A stretch of DNA of 41,539 bases from an uncultured Lewinella sp. (GCA_938021455.1 CALIGP010000132.1:1-41539); one strand, 5' to 3'. Shown: positions 17,060 through 25,604, counted from the first letter of the stretch. The notes: generated by a model from the sequence alone, not told the origin. A program made the numbers and translations.

Positions 17060-18718
17060 TTGGAGACGATCAACAACGGTATTGCTACACTTGACCTCAT
17101 CGTAATTGCGGTCTATTTCATCGTTGTTCTGGGCATTGGCCTCTGGATTGCGCGTAAAACCAGCACGGGAGAAGACCTTTTTCTGGGGGGGCGGACTTTC
17201 GGCTGGGGCATCATCGGCCTGTCGCTGTTCGCCTCCAACATTTCCTCAACTACCCTGATCGGGCTGTCGGGCGCAGCCTATTCAACGGGTATCGTTGACT
17301 CGGTTTACGAGTGGCTATCGGGCATTCCGCTCATCGTTGCGGCGGCAATTTTCGTTCCGCTGTATATCAAATCCCGGATTACGACCATCCCTGAGTTCCT
17401 GGAGCTGCGGTTTGACCGCCGCTCCCGACTGTTCTTTTCGGCCATTACCATATTTACCAGTATCGTGGTGGATACAGCGGGAGGGCTCTATGCAGGCTCT
17501 CTGGTGCTACAGTTATTCTTTCCCGATCTTATCCTGTGGCAAACCTGTTTTGTGCTGGCTTTGATTGCCGGACTTTATACGGCCTTCGGTGGCCTTAAGG
17601 CGGTGGTGTATACGGATGCCATTCAGGCCATCGTCCTGATCGTTGGTTGTTCGGTGCTTACCTATCTGATGTTTGAGCGGATGGACTTCGACTGGGGAGC
17701 CGTGATGGCTTCTGCGCCAGAGGGGCACTTCTCGGTGGTCCGCGATCTCGATCACCCTACGCTTCCCTGGACCGGGCTTCTGCTCGGAGTCCCCTTTCTG
17801 GGCTTCTGGTACTGGACGACGAACCAGTACATCGTGCAGCGAGTGCTGGGCGCTAAAGACGTCAAAAACGCCCGTGGCGGTGTCATGTTGGCGGGGTTCC
17901 TGAAAATTATCCCACTCTTCATCATGGTGATCCCCGGAGCGATGGCCATTAGCTTGCTGCCGGGTCTGGAGAATGCTGACCAGGTGTTGCCAACGGCTAT
18001 CCTGACCATCCTGCCAGCGGGGATGGTTGGCCTCGTGTTGGCCGGCCTGATTGCAGCGATTATGAGTAGTGTGGATTCTACGTTGAACTCCGCGTCGACG
18101 CTGGTGGTGAAAGACTTTATCGATTCGAGGGGCGGCGGTGCGGTTCTGCTGAGCGAAGCCGAAGGACAGGTGCAAACGCAGTTGGACGGCAGTGCAACGC
18201 TGGCCTCAGCCGGTGGCCGGCTGACGGAACGCCAGATCGTCAACTACGGCCGCATCACTACCGTCGTGCTCATGCTCGTAGCCGCCATCTGGGCCCCGAT
18301 GATCCAGAACTTCTCCGGCATTTGGGTATACCTTCAGCAGATGTTCTCCATTATCGTGCCACCCGTCGTGGTGGTCTTCCTGGTGGGCGTCTTCTACAAG
18401 CGGGGCAACGGCGACGGTGCTTTCTGGACGCTGCTGGCCGGAACGGGCTTAGGCATTGTCCTTTTTCTTCTGGGGCAATTTGAGCTCTGGCCCTTCCACT
18501 TCACCACTAACGTAGGTCTGATGGTCGGTATCTCTACCCTCATCTTCGTCTTCGTCAGCCGTGCTACCGAAGCACCGAAATACGATCAAATCGCAGACCT
18601 CGTCTATCGCCCTGGCCTCCTTGCTGCCGACGAAGGCGACACCGGCCTGGCCGATTGGCGGGTGCAGGCCGTACTACTAACCGCATTAATGGGAGGACTA
18701 CTGGTCTACTTCTGGTAA
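17060..18718 (+). CDS. SSS-family sodium:solute symporter (sugar type)
   Basis: A 552-residue membrane protein with about 14 transmembrane segments. The SSS signature is visible in IGLWIARKTSTGEDLFLGGRT (first loop), ASNISSTTLIGLSGAAY, and the Na+-site region AGLIAAIMSSVDSTLNSAST. The best start is the TTG at 17060: an in-frame TAA at 17045 lies just upstream, and the next Met is deep inside the protein. It would carry the sugar from the periplasm into the cytoplasm, where the GH36 enzyme acts, completing the SusCD uptake route. SSS members of this type carry glucose, galactose or related sugars; the exact substrate is not visible. Confidence 0.88.
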   Translation: METINNGIATLDLIVIAVYFIVVLGIGLWIARKTSTGEDLFLGGRTFGWGIIGLSLFASNISSTTLIGLSGAAYSTGIVDSVYEWLSGIPLIVAAAIFVPLYIKSRITTIPEFLELRFDRRSRLFFSAITIFTSIVVDTAGGLYAGSLVLQLFFPDLILWQTCFVLALIAGLYTAFGGLKAVVYTDAIQAIVLIVGCSVLTYLMFERMDFDWGAVMASAPEGHFSVVRDLDHPTLPWTGLLLGVPFLGFWYWTTNQYIVQRVLGAKDVKNARGGVMLAGFLKIIPLFIMVIPGAMAISLLPGLENADQVLPTAILTILPAGMVGLVLAGLIAAIMSSVDSTLNSASTLVVKDFIDSRGGGAVLLSEAEGQVQTQLDGSATLASAGGRLTERQIVNYGRITTVVLMLVAAIWAPMIQNFSGIWVYLQQMFSIIVPPVVVVFLVGVFYKRGNGDGAFWTLLAGTGLGIVLFLLGQFELWPFHFTTNVGLMVGISTLIFVFVSRATEAPKYDQIADLVYRPGLLAADEGDTGLADWRVQAVLLTALMGGLLVYFW

Positions 18719-18773
18719 GAATTTCTGCTATAGGGAGGATCAACTATTCCTCCTGCTGCTCTTCCTACCGTGA

Positions 18774-18960
18774 CCCTCTGTGGTTAGCTCCGTGTGCAAA
18801 CTCTCCCGCTGCGCAGCAGCCTTAATAATCTGTGTAAATCTGTGCCCTAATCCGCGTAAATCTGTGGTTAACCTCTAACTGCGCAGCAGCCCTCCGCGCA
18901 CCTCTGTGATTACCTCTGCGCACCTCCGTGGTTAACTTCTCCCGCTGCGCAGCAGCCTTC
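18774..18960. repeat. Cluster of CTCTGTG/CCCGCTGCGCAGCAGCC repeats
   Basis: Several partly overlapping copies of (A)CCTCTGTGNTTA, TCTGTGTAAATCTGTG and CCCGCTGCGCAGCAGCC fill this gap between two convergent genes. The last block (18901-18960) closely matches 8666-8762. No coding frame is seen in 18719-19029. Confidence 0.6.
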
Positions 18961-18969
18961 CCCCAAACA

Positions 18970-19005
18970 ACAAGCCCCGACTTCCTAACGGAAAGCCGGG
19001 GCTTG
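18970..19005. terminator. Bidirectional terminator hairpin
   Basis: ACAAGCCCCGACTT pairs with AAGCCGGGGCTTGT around a short loop. It lies between convergent genes (symporter on plus, repeat protein on minus) and can serve both. Trailing sequence is only weakly T-rich on either strand. Confidence 0.7.
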
Positions 19006-19029
19006 TATTAAAAACTAGCGATCTAATTC

Positions 19030-20910
19030 CTAGAAGCCAAGCTTGCGAAGCGTAGGCTGGTTCAGTCCGCCGATGGGCAGATCATTGTCCGCCTGGTACT
19101 TAGCCAGGGCCGTCTTCGTACGGGCACCCATGATACCATCGGCCGTGCCGACGCTGTATCCAAGGCTGTTGAGCTTACGCTGTACCTGACGGATAGTCGC
19201 ACCAGCAGCTTTGTTGGGGCAAAGAACCTCTACCCATTCGCTGAAGTTACCTTGTCCGGTCAGCACCTGCTTAGTGTAGCTCGTGCTACCGGCAGACGTG
19301 TTCTCGGAAGTCTTACAAAGACCGTCCAGTACGTCATAGCGGTAACCATCAGGGCAACCAGCCGTGTAGTAGTTGGCGGGCATTCCCTCCGGTGCATTTC
19401 CGGGGTTAGCGTTAACCGGCGCGTAGCCAGAAGGCGTGATGTTACCAGCACGGTCCGGGCCATCACCTAGGGTGTAAGGTAACACAGAACCGGGAAGCGT
19501 ACCACCAGCACCGGGGTTAATGGCGGTCGGGTAGTTACCTGCAGCAGGCTGCGTACCGCTGTCTCCACTGTAAGTAGTTGGCGTCATCAATACACCACCA
19601 GGAGCAATGTATTCTGCACCAGCCAGACCACGACGAACACGGCGGGTGATCGTCTTGTACTCAGCAGGAACCAACTCATAACGAGTGTAAGCCTCACGGG
19701 TTACTACCCGCTTAGTAATGGTTTCATAGCGAGCAGGTACTTCGCGCTCCACCACGCGGGCGGGAGAAACCAGACGCTGTACGGGTACTTCGCGGTAACG
19801 GGCTTCTTTCTGCTGCATGCTGATGTCGGGCGTGCCCACCAGGATCTGACGAGGGCCGTAGACGGCAGGCTCGTAAGAAAGACGGACACAGTATTCGTCA
19901 CCGCCCTGTTCCATAGAAGCAACGGTGTAACCCGTAGCACAGGCTTCGGCAACGCGCTTATTGATGGTCTGGAACTGCGCGGGTACTTCCTGAATACAGA
20001 AAGAAACACAGTCTCCGGTCTCACACTCAACGGGTAGCTGCTGGTAAGTAAGGTAAGCAGGAGAGGTTTGTACCTTCTCCGTCTCGGTGCGGAATGTCCG
20101 TGGAATGCGGTCCAGCTTTACGCGACTTTCCTGCGTGATGTACGGAGCGATGGTTCCTACCTGAACTTCCTGCAGCAGGCGGTTAGCTTCCCGCTGGGCA
20201 GCTTCTACTCCGTTGGCGCTGATGTAAGCGCTGCTGAAGGGGCTATTAGGGTTAGCAGGATCGAATAACTTAGCCGTCTCAGAGTTACTGTACAGGCTAG
20301 GCGTAGCGTTTAGCGGGCTGTTGGGGCTACCGATAAAACCATTCGGATTGTTGGGGTTGAACGGATCCGTACCGCCATTGAAACCACGGCGGGCGTTGGG
20401 GTCCAGTACGTTACCGTAGTCCGTAGATACAACACCAGGCTTGGTGCCGTCACCCGTACCGTAGTACAGGTTAGCGTTCGTTACGGTGGTGTAGGAAGGT
20501 TGGCTAACCTGATAGGAAGTTGCACCTTCTTCAACGAGGACGCGCTCCGTACCAGTTTCAAACTTAGCCGCTTCGACTACCATCTCTTTATAGGCAGGGG
20601 CAACCATGACGCGTTCTTCGGCGGTGCCGTATTCCGCAGCAACTTCTACCAGACGGTAGCCAGCTGCTTTAACCATAACCCGTTCCGTATAGGTCTCATA
20701 CTGAGGCTCTGTCACCACGAGGTGGCTACCGGCCCCGTAGGTTTGTACATCTTCGGTTACGGTTTCAAATTTTGCCGGAATGTAGCAAACGGCGTAGCAC
20801 TTGCCGGGCTCCTCAGGAGGATTGCCAGAAGGCAGTGGCAGTGCATTTTGTGCAAAAATAAGGGAGGAAGCGAGCGCCAGTACCAGCGTCGCCAAGAAAT
20901 GCTTGGTCAT
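19030..20910 (-). CDS. Secreted repeat protein with peptidoglycan-binding C-terminal domain
   Basis: About 626 residues from the ATG at 20910 (MTKHFLATLVLALASS); an upstream ATG at 20946 would put extra residues before the signal peptide. After signal cleavage near IFAQ come irregular repeats of about 23 residues with the core (A/P)xYxTxTxRVxV (for example YETYTERVMV, YGTAEERVMV, FETGTERVLV), then a Pro/Asn/Gly-rich region (FNPNNPNG), a second repeat block (ARYETITKRVVT, EYKTITRRVRR), and a Gly-rich linker. The last 70 residues form a PG_binding_1 domain (VQRKLNSLGYSVGTADGIMG, then TKTALAKYQADNDL). It is probably an envelope protein that contacts the cell wall in the periplasm. I do not know its function. 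Confidence 0.75.
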   Translation of the reverse strand: MTKHFLATLVLALASSLIFAQNALPLPSGNPPEEPGKCYAVCYIPAKFETVTEDVQTYGAGSHLVVTEPQYETYTERVMVKAAGYRLVEVAAEYGTAEERVMVAPAYKEMVVEAAKFETGTERVLVEEGATSYQVSQPSYTTVTNANLYYGTGDGTKPGVVSTDYGNVLDPNARRGFNGGTDPFNPNNPNGFIGSPNSPLNATPSLYSNSETAKLFDPANPNSPFSSAYISANGVEAAQREANRLLQEVQVGTIAPYITQESRVKLDRIPRTFRTETEKVQTSPAYLTYQQLPVECETGDCVSFCIQEVPAQFQTINKRVAEACATGYTVASMEQGGDEYCVRLSYEPAVYGPRQILVGTPDISMQQKEARYREVPVQRLVSPARVVEREVPARYETITKRVVTREAYTRYELVPAEYKTITRRVRRGLAGAEYIAPGGVLMTPTTYSGDSGTQPAAGNYPTAINPGAGGTLPGSVLPYTLGDGPDRAGNITPSGYAPVNANPGNAPEGMPANYYTAGCPDGYRYDVLDGLCKTSENTSAGSTSYTKQVLTGQGNFSEWVEVLCPNKAAGATIRQVQRKLNSLGYSVGTADGIMGARTKTALAKYQADNDLPIGGLNQPTLRKLGF

Positions 20911-21171
20911 TTTAATGGATGTTTCTGAAAGGAAGTAGAAAAACACAGTGTGGCACTATGGCCACGCAATCACGGACGCGAAGATAAACCATTCGCCTTA
21001 GAATTACTTCCGGAAACTAACTTAATTAAACCCGGTTTTCCACAATGTACCAGTAAACAGAGCCTTACAGGTATGGATTTTAGCTCTAGGAGCGTCAAAA
21101 GACAATCTCACAGCTCTAATCAATCCAATCGCTAATGATCGCTACAAATCATACAATCCGTGCCAAACCGG

Positions 21172-21234
21172 CAACCCACAACCTGCAACTTGCAACCTGC
21201 AACCTGCAACCTGCAACCCACAACTTGCAACCTA
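21172..21234. repeat. Tandem heptamer repeat, nine units of CAACCTG-like sequence
   Basis: Nine contiguous 7-bp units (CAACCCA, CAACCTG, CAACTTG, CAACCTG three times, CAACCCA, CAACTTG, CAACCTA) end 2 bp before the stop-codon end of the DUF4294 gene. Similar heptamers occur at 37008-37085. The rest of 20911-21171 shows no gene. Confidence 0.8.
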
Positions 21235-21235
21235 C

Positions 21236-21865
21236 CTATCGCTTCACATCACTACTATCCTGCACTGCTTCGGGTAGCTCATAGCTCACATTGAAATCAT
21301 CCAGAACGGCATCCAGAATCCAATCGTCTCCAACGGTGTATTTGTGCTTCAGCTTATGACCGTAAAAACCGGCCATCGTGGCCCAATAGCGGGCGGTTAG
21401 GCCGCCGCGGAGTTCCTTAATCAGGTCGTAGATCGGCACATCCAGTTCGCGTTCGATCATGGCAATAAGAACCTTGCCCTGTGTTTTGGACATCTTCTTC
21501 AACGGAGCTTCAAACTTCTCTTCCAGCTCCTTCTGCAGGTTCTTATTATAGCGCTTCCGTTCGCGGCGGTTCATGTTTTGGGTCATGTATTCCGTCTCGC
21601 GAAAAATGCGGATGGCATCAACAGCATAAGGGTAAGCCCGTTGGGCGTAAATCCGGTAACGGCGATACTGTTTGAAGTCTTCTTCGTTCTCGAATACCTC
21701 GGGAGAACTTATGGAAACATTCTCCAACTGGGCTACAATCAGCGTGTCCCCGCAGTCATCAACGACATAGGGGTAATACTTGCCGTCTACCTTCGTGTAG
21801 CCATTTTGGGCGCTGACGCAGGTGCAGAGTAAGGAAAAAAGAAGCAAGGTGAAAAGGCTACGCAT
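21236..21865 (-). CDS. DUF4294 family exported protein
   Basis: A 209-residue protein with a signal peptide ending CTCVSAQ. The conserved body contains YRRYRIYAQRAYPYAVDAIRIF, a basic stretch (NRRERKRYNKNLQKELEEKF), GKVLIAMIERELDVPIYDLIKELRGG and ARYWATMAGFYGHKLKHKY, which fit the DUF4294 family restricted mainly to Bacteroidota. Its function is unknown; it is probably periplasmic or on the outer membrane. The codons for CTCVSA coincide with one copy of the TTGCACCTGCG repeat (21808-21826). It stands alone, separated by 114 bp from the EAD11-like gene upstream on the same strand. Confidence 0.8.
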   Translation of the reverse strand: MRSLFTLLLFSLLCTCVSAQNGYTKVDGKYYPYVVDDCGDTLIVAQLENVSISSPEVFENEEDFKQYRRYRIYAQRAYPYAVDAIRIFRETEYMTQNMNRRERKRYNKNLQKELEEKFEAPLKKMSKTQGKVLIAMIERELDVPIYDLIKELRGGLTARYWATMAGFYGHKLKHKYTVGDDWILDAVLDDFNVSYELPEAVQDSSDVKR

Positions 21866-21979
21866 AGTATTGTAAGCTTACTATAAAGGTAAATGCTTTT
21901 GTTGGGTCCTTAGGTGTAAAAGAGGATGTTAAAGTTGAGGGATGTATGTACGCCGACGCTGCTGTTGCACGGGGAAGAC

Positions 21980-23089
21980 CTATTCAAACAAGCCTCTTTT
22001 TTTCAATTCTGTCAGGTATTCCTGCACCGCTAAAAGCATTTCTTTCTCTTGAAGGCTTTTGCCAGAACGGATGGTGATGCTCTTGCCCCGGGTAAATCCT
22101 TTTTGCCGGGCTACGTCGTAAAGGCACATGCGGAGGTACCCTTTGTCTCCCGTTACCTGGCGAATGTCACAGAGGAATAAATGCTTCGTTCGGGAGGATT
22201 TTAGCCGGGCATCTCCACCAATACTTCGAAGGACAATTTTCTCCCGCATATCCGATAAATGAAAAGCCTTCGTTAGCACTTCCATACTAACCTCCCGCTG
22301 GACGCGAGCACGGATAAAGGACCCCAGACTTCTGGTGAGCTGTTCGTTGTAGGCCGTAGGCGCTTTTTCATTGAAATAAACGGCTACGGCCATGGGGACA
22401 TAATCACCCTCCGTCATTAGGGGAGCGTTGGTCTTCAGGGCATCCAGGATCCTGGGGTTTCTGAGAATGTTTGGATCAATTTTCAAGTCTTTAGCCCGGC
22501 TGATATCCTCCAGTTTCAGATCCGTAGCGGGGCGTAGGGTAGGGCGTTCCGTTGAAGAGGGTGGGGCATCATTTGAAGCCGGAGGTGATTCCGGAGTACT
22601 GGAAGAAGGGGGAGCTTGTCGGTCGTCCGCTGTTTCCAGGGTTGGGCGCGTATTGGTCGAGAGTTCGGATGGCTCGGGCTCGGGTTGCATGGCCCACCAA
22701 CCCAAAGCCAGTAGGGCAATTAAACCCAACGCTCCTAGTAGGTAGCTCATCGGAATTCCTTTGCTCTTAACAACCTCCTTTGCACCTGCGTTGGCGCCCG
22801 CCTCTCTTTCCGTATACGTCACCTTTACCTCCCGTTGCCGCACGGTTCCTTTCGGGTCCTCCGCCCGGTTGAGCAAGGTAATCAGGTCGTCAACGATCTG
22901 ATTCTCCTCGATGCGTAGCAGGCGCTCTTCCTCCAGGTTACTCATGGCCCGGTCTTCATAAATCCGCCAACGCCGGTGCAGCGTCAGTAATTTACCTTTC
23001 AACTCCGCTGAAAGGGTAAGCTTATCCATAGCATCGAGTGCTTCAGGAATTTCATTTTCCCGGATGTGTTCGCGTATTTGCTCGTACAT
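21980..23089 (-). CDS. Single-pass membrane protein with EAD11-like N-terminal domain
   Basis: A 369-residue protein in four parts. Residues 1-77 are helical (REHIRENEIPEALDAMDKL, then LHRRWRIYEDRAMSNLEEER and IEENQIVDDLITLLNRAE) and resemble effector-associated domain 11, which in Bacteroidota conflict proteins mediates pairing with other EAD-bearing proteins. Residues 115-134 are one transmembrane helix (YLLGALGLIALLALGWWAM). Residues 135-185 are a Pro/Ser/Thr-rich linker. The last 180 residues are a mixed alpha/beta domain I do not recognise (VPMAVAVYFNEKAPTAYNEQ through KHLFLCDIRQVTGDKGYLRM). Topology would put the EAD-like part in the cytoplasm and the C-terminal domain in the periplasm. 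No effector or NTPase gene is adjacent. A TTGCACCTGCG repeat copy lies within codons for residues 97-104. Confidence 0.6.
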   Translation of the reverse strand: MYEQIREHIRENEIPEALDAMDKLTLSAELKGKLLTLHRRWRIYEDRAMSNLEEERLLRIEENQIVDDLITLLNRAEDPKGTVRQREVKVTYTEREAGANAGAKEVVKSKGIPMSYLLGALGLIALLALGWWAMQPEPEPSELSTNTRPTLETADDRQAPPSSSTPESPPASNDAPPSSTERPTLRPATDLKLEDISRAKDLKIDPNILRNPRILDALKTNAPLMTEGDYVPMAVAVYFNEKAPTAYNEQLTRSLGSFIRARVQREVSMEVLTKAFHLSDMREKIVLRSIGGDARLKSSRTKHLFLCDIRQVTGDKGYLRMCLYDVARQKGFTRGKSITIRSGKSLQEKEMLLAVQEYLTELKKRGLFE

Positions 23090-23312
23090 GGCTGAAAGTT
23101 ACGGAAATCATTTTATCACCCGCTTAATGCTCTTTGATTCAGCTTTGTGACGGAGACGGGGAAGAAAAATTTAAACAACCTCCTTTTGAACTCCTGTATG
23201 GGTGTCAACGGAATCAGCTTTCGGCTCAATGAAGGCAGTTTTTATCTGTCCGGCTCCTTGTCGGTAACCCGTCGGAAAGGGGATTTAACCGTCATTCCCT
23301 ATCTCAAAACGC

Positions 23313-23320
23313 TATCTTTG
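23313..23320 (+). promoter_or_regulatory. Candidate promoter -7 box (TATCTTTG) for the GH16 gene
   Basis: A TAnnTTTG match 49 bp upstream of the GH16 ATG in the divergent gap 23090-23368. A -33 element is not clear. Confidence 0.5.
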
Positions 23321-23368
23321 AGCTTTGTTTAGCCTGACTAAGCCAGTGCAAATAGTAAGCCCAACATC

Positions 23369-24562
23369 ATGCAAAAGTTACCCGCTTATTTCCTCTTCTT
23401 TCTTTGCCTATCCTTGTATTGTTGTTCGTCTGATGACGATGGCATGGGGCAAGCTGATCTCCCGGACTTATTGGTCACCGATGCCTCCGTTGTGGAAGGA
23501 GATAACGGAAGCACAGCCGTAGAAATCGCCGTTACTTTCAGCTCCGTAGCGGCTTCGGGGAGTAGTTTTCGCTTCGCTACCCGGAATGGAACAGCCATTG
23601 CAGGAGAAGATTTTGCCATAGCGGATGGCGGAACGGTCTCCGTTCCTGCCAGCGGCCGGCTAGATCTGGTATTTCAGGTTCTTGGCGACCTGAACCGGGA
23701 GGAAGACGAAACCTTTGAAGTCGTCTTTTCTAACGGTAACGGGGTAAAGACTGATGGCGTGGTTAGTACCATCACCATCACCAATGACGATGAGCGGGAT
23801 AATCCCTTCAGTATTCCAGAAGAAGGTGCAGATTCACCTACGGAGTACCCAGGTTATACGCTCGCCTGGGCCGACGAATTTGATGACCCCAGCAACTTTA
23901 ACCGCAACTTTGTGCAAGAGCTCGGTAGCCTCTACAATGGCTGGGGCAATAACGAATTACAGTTTTACCGGGCTGAAAATACGACCATCGGTGATGGGCA
24001 CATGATCATCGAGGCCCGGCGCGAAAGCGCGGGCGGGCTCAACTACACCAGCTCTCGGGTGATTTCTAAGGGCAAAAAGTCCTTTACCTACGGCCGCATT
24101 GATGTGCGTGCCGCGCTGCCGGCCGGGCAGGGCATCTGGCCCGCTATCTGGATGCTGGGTACGAATATCGATCAGGTGAGCTGGCCTAAATGCGGAGAGA
24201 TTGACATTATGGAAATGCTGGGCCACGAAACCAAAACATTGCACGGGACGGTACACTACGCAAATGCGAGCGGTGCACATCAGTTTAACGGTAATGAAGT
24301 TGAGGTGGAAGAAGGACTCAATGGCCGCTTCAACGTCTTTACGGTCATCTGGACAGAAGACTACCTCGAATGGCGAATCAACAACGAAGCTTACCACCGC
24401 GTAGAACGAAGTACCCTGGGCGAAAACTGGGTTTTCGATGCGCCTCAATACCTGCTCTTCAACGTGGCCGTTGGGGGCAACTGGCCGGGTAATCCGGATG
24501 CAACGACCACCTTCCCACAGCGAATGTTTGTGGACTATGTGCGAGTGTTCGAGGCGGAGTAG
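23369..24562 (+). CDS. GH16 beta-glucanase-like lipoprotein with Calx-beta domain
   Basis: A 397-residue lipoprotein (signal ending LYCCSSDDD, an acidic stretch after the Cys as in surface-exposed Bacteroidota lipoproteins). Residues about 30-135 are a Calx-beta domain (VVEGDNGSTAVEIAVTFS, GTAIAGEDF, ITITNDD). The rest is a GH16 jelly roll with the catalytic motif GEIDIMEMLG: nucleophile Glu277, Asp279 and acid/base Glu282. Other family features are FTYGRIDVRAALPAGQGIWPAIWMLG and the closing QRMFVDYVRVF. It should cleave beta-1,3 or mixed-linkage glucans such as laminarin at the cell surface. It is not within a SusCD locus here; together with the PL7 lyase it points to use of brown-algal polysaccharides. 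Confidence 0.92.
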   Translation: MQKLPAYFLFFLCLSLYCCSSDDDGMGQADLPDLLVTDASVVEGDNGSTAVEIAVTFSSVAASGSSFRFATRNGTAIAGEDFAIADGGTVSVPASGRLDLVFQVLGDLNREEDETFEVVFSNGNGVKTDGVVSTITITNDDERDNPFSIPEEGADSPTEYPGYTLAWADEFDDPSNFNRNFVQELGSLYNGWGNNELQFYRAENTTIGDGHMIIEARRESAGGLNYTSSRVISKGKKSFTYGRIDVRAALPAGQGIWPAIWMLGTNIDQVSWPKCGEIDIMEMLGHETKTLHGTVHYANASGAHQFNGNEVEVEEGLNGRFNVFTVIWTEDYLEWRINNEAYHRVERSTLGENWVFDAPQYLLFNVAVGGNWPGNPDATTTFPQRMFVDYVRVFEAE

Positions 24563-24592
24563 GAAATGATTGCCCTTAGCGGTTAAACTGTA

Positions 24593-25504
24593 CTAGTAAA
24601 TACTTTCCGCTACCTCCGAAGTAAACGCCTCCAGGTAAGCCATCCCGTAGAAAGAGTTCCCCTTTGGGTTCAGGGGCGGACTCCAGACAGCTACGCAGTA
24701 GTCACCGGGGTGCAAGGCAACGATACCACCGCCTACACCACTTTTGCCCGGTAAACCGACGCGAAAGGCAAACTCTCCGGCTTCATCGTAGAGGCCGCAT
24801 AGCTGCATGATGGCATTCAGGCGTTTGGTCATGGTGGAGGATACAATACGCTTGCCCGTGCAGGGGCTCATTCCCTGATTGGCCAGGAAGAGAAAGCTCT
24901 CCGCTAACTGACGGCAATTCATTTCCAACGAACAAAGCGTACAATAGAAGTCGAGCAGCCGCTCCGTATCGTTATTGATGTTTCCGAAGGAGCGGATGAA
25001 CTCGATCAGGGCACGATTACGTGCACTGGTTTCACGCTCCGAAGCGGCAACTTTTTCATTAAAGCCAATGGTCTCGTCTCCGGTTAGAGAATGAACAAAG
25101 GCCAGCAGGTCTTTTTTAGGATCCGCCAGGTAATCCAACAGGATGTCGCAGACGACCAGCGCGCCGGAGTTATTCATCGGGTTTCGGGGGATACCCTTAT
25201 CCGCTTCTAATTGAACGAGAGAGTTGAATGGCGTACCTGAGGGCTCCACGTCCACGCGTTCCCATAATTTGCCCTCCTCCCGTTGGTAGGCCATCGTGAG
25301 GGTTAACATCTTAGCGATGGACTGAATACTGAAGCACTCTTCAGAGTCACCGTAAGCGAAGGCACGTTGATCACAGGTTACGGCGTGAACGCCAAATTTG
25401 CTGGGATCTACTTTGGCCAGCTCCGGAATGTAGGTGGCGACCTTGCCCGTGTTTTCGGCGGGGAGTTGCTGGTAGAGTTTGGCGAGGAGGGCGGTTACGT
25501 CCAT
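24593..25504 (-). CDS. glsA: Glutaminase (serine-dependent beta-lactamase fold)
   Basis: A 303-residue protein close to the usual length of bacterial glutaminase A. It has the catalytic S-x-x-K motif in CFSIQSIAK (Ser62, Lys65), the substrate loop RNPMNNSGALV, and the C-terminal LPGKSGVGGGIVALHPGDYCVAVWSP signature. It converts L-glutamine to glutamate and ammonia in the cytoplasm. The start at 25504 gives a full N-terminus. It is transcribed away from the fic gene; the shared 119-bp gap contains a 12+12-bp palindrome, so both genes might be under the same operator. Confidence 0.95.
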   Translation of the reverse strand: MDVTALLAKLYQQLPAENTGKVATYIPELAKVDPSKFGVHAVTCDQRAFAYGDSEECFSIQSIAKMLTLTMAYQREEGKLWERVDVEPSGTPFNSLVQLEADKGIPRNPMNNSGALVVCDILLDYLADPKKDLLAFVHSLTGDETIGFNEKVAASERETSARNRALIEFIRSFGNINNDTERLLDFYCTLCSLEMNCRQLAESFLFLANQGMSPCTGKRIVSSTMTKRLNAIMQLCGLYDEAGEFAFRVGLPGKSGVGGGIVALHPGDYCVAVWSPPLNPKGNSFYGMAYLEAFTSEVAESIY

Positions 25505-25537
25505 GGGGGAGTAAAGGTTAGCATAGATAATATGAAA

Positions 25538-25563
25538 ATGATCTAATCATTTGATTAGATCAT
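25538..25563. promoter_or_regulatory. Perfect 12-bp inverted repeat, probable operator
   Basis: ATGATCTAATCA, a TT spacer, then TGATTAGATCAT: every position of the two arms pairs. It sits between the divergent glsA and fic starts. The right half (TGATTAGATCAT) recurs at 25613-25624. Confidence 0.75.
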
Positions 25564-25604
25564 GATGTTTTATTGAAGTAAAAGTGTGTCAATTTTCGTG
25601 TTTT

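Noticed and set aside
16278..18243. Long open frames on the minus strand opposite the GH36 and symporter genes
   Set aside because: They mirror strongly coding plus-strand genes, lack recognisable domains and have improbable composition.
21172..21234. Possible CRISPR-like array
   Set aside because: The units are contiguous 7-mers with no spacers and no cas genes nearby.
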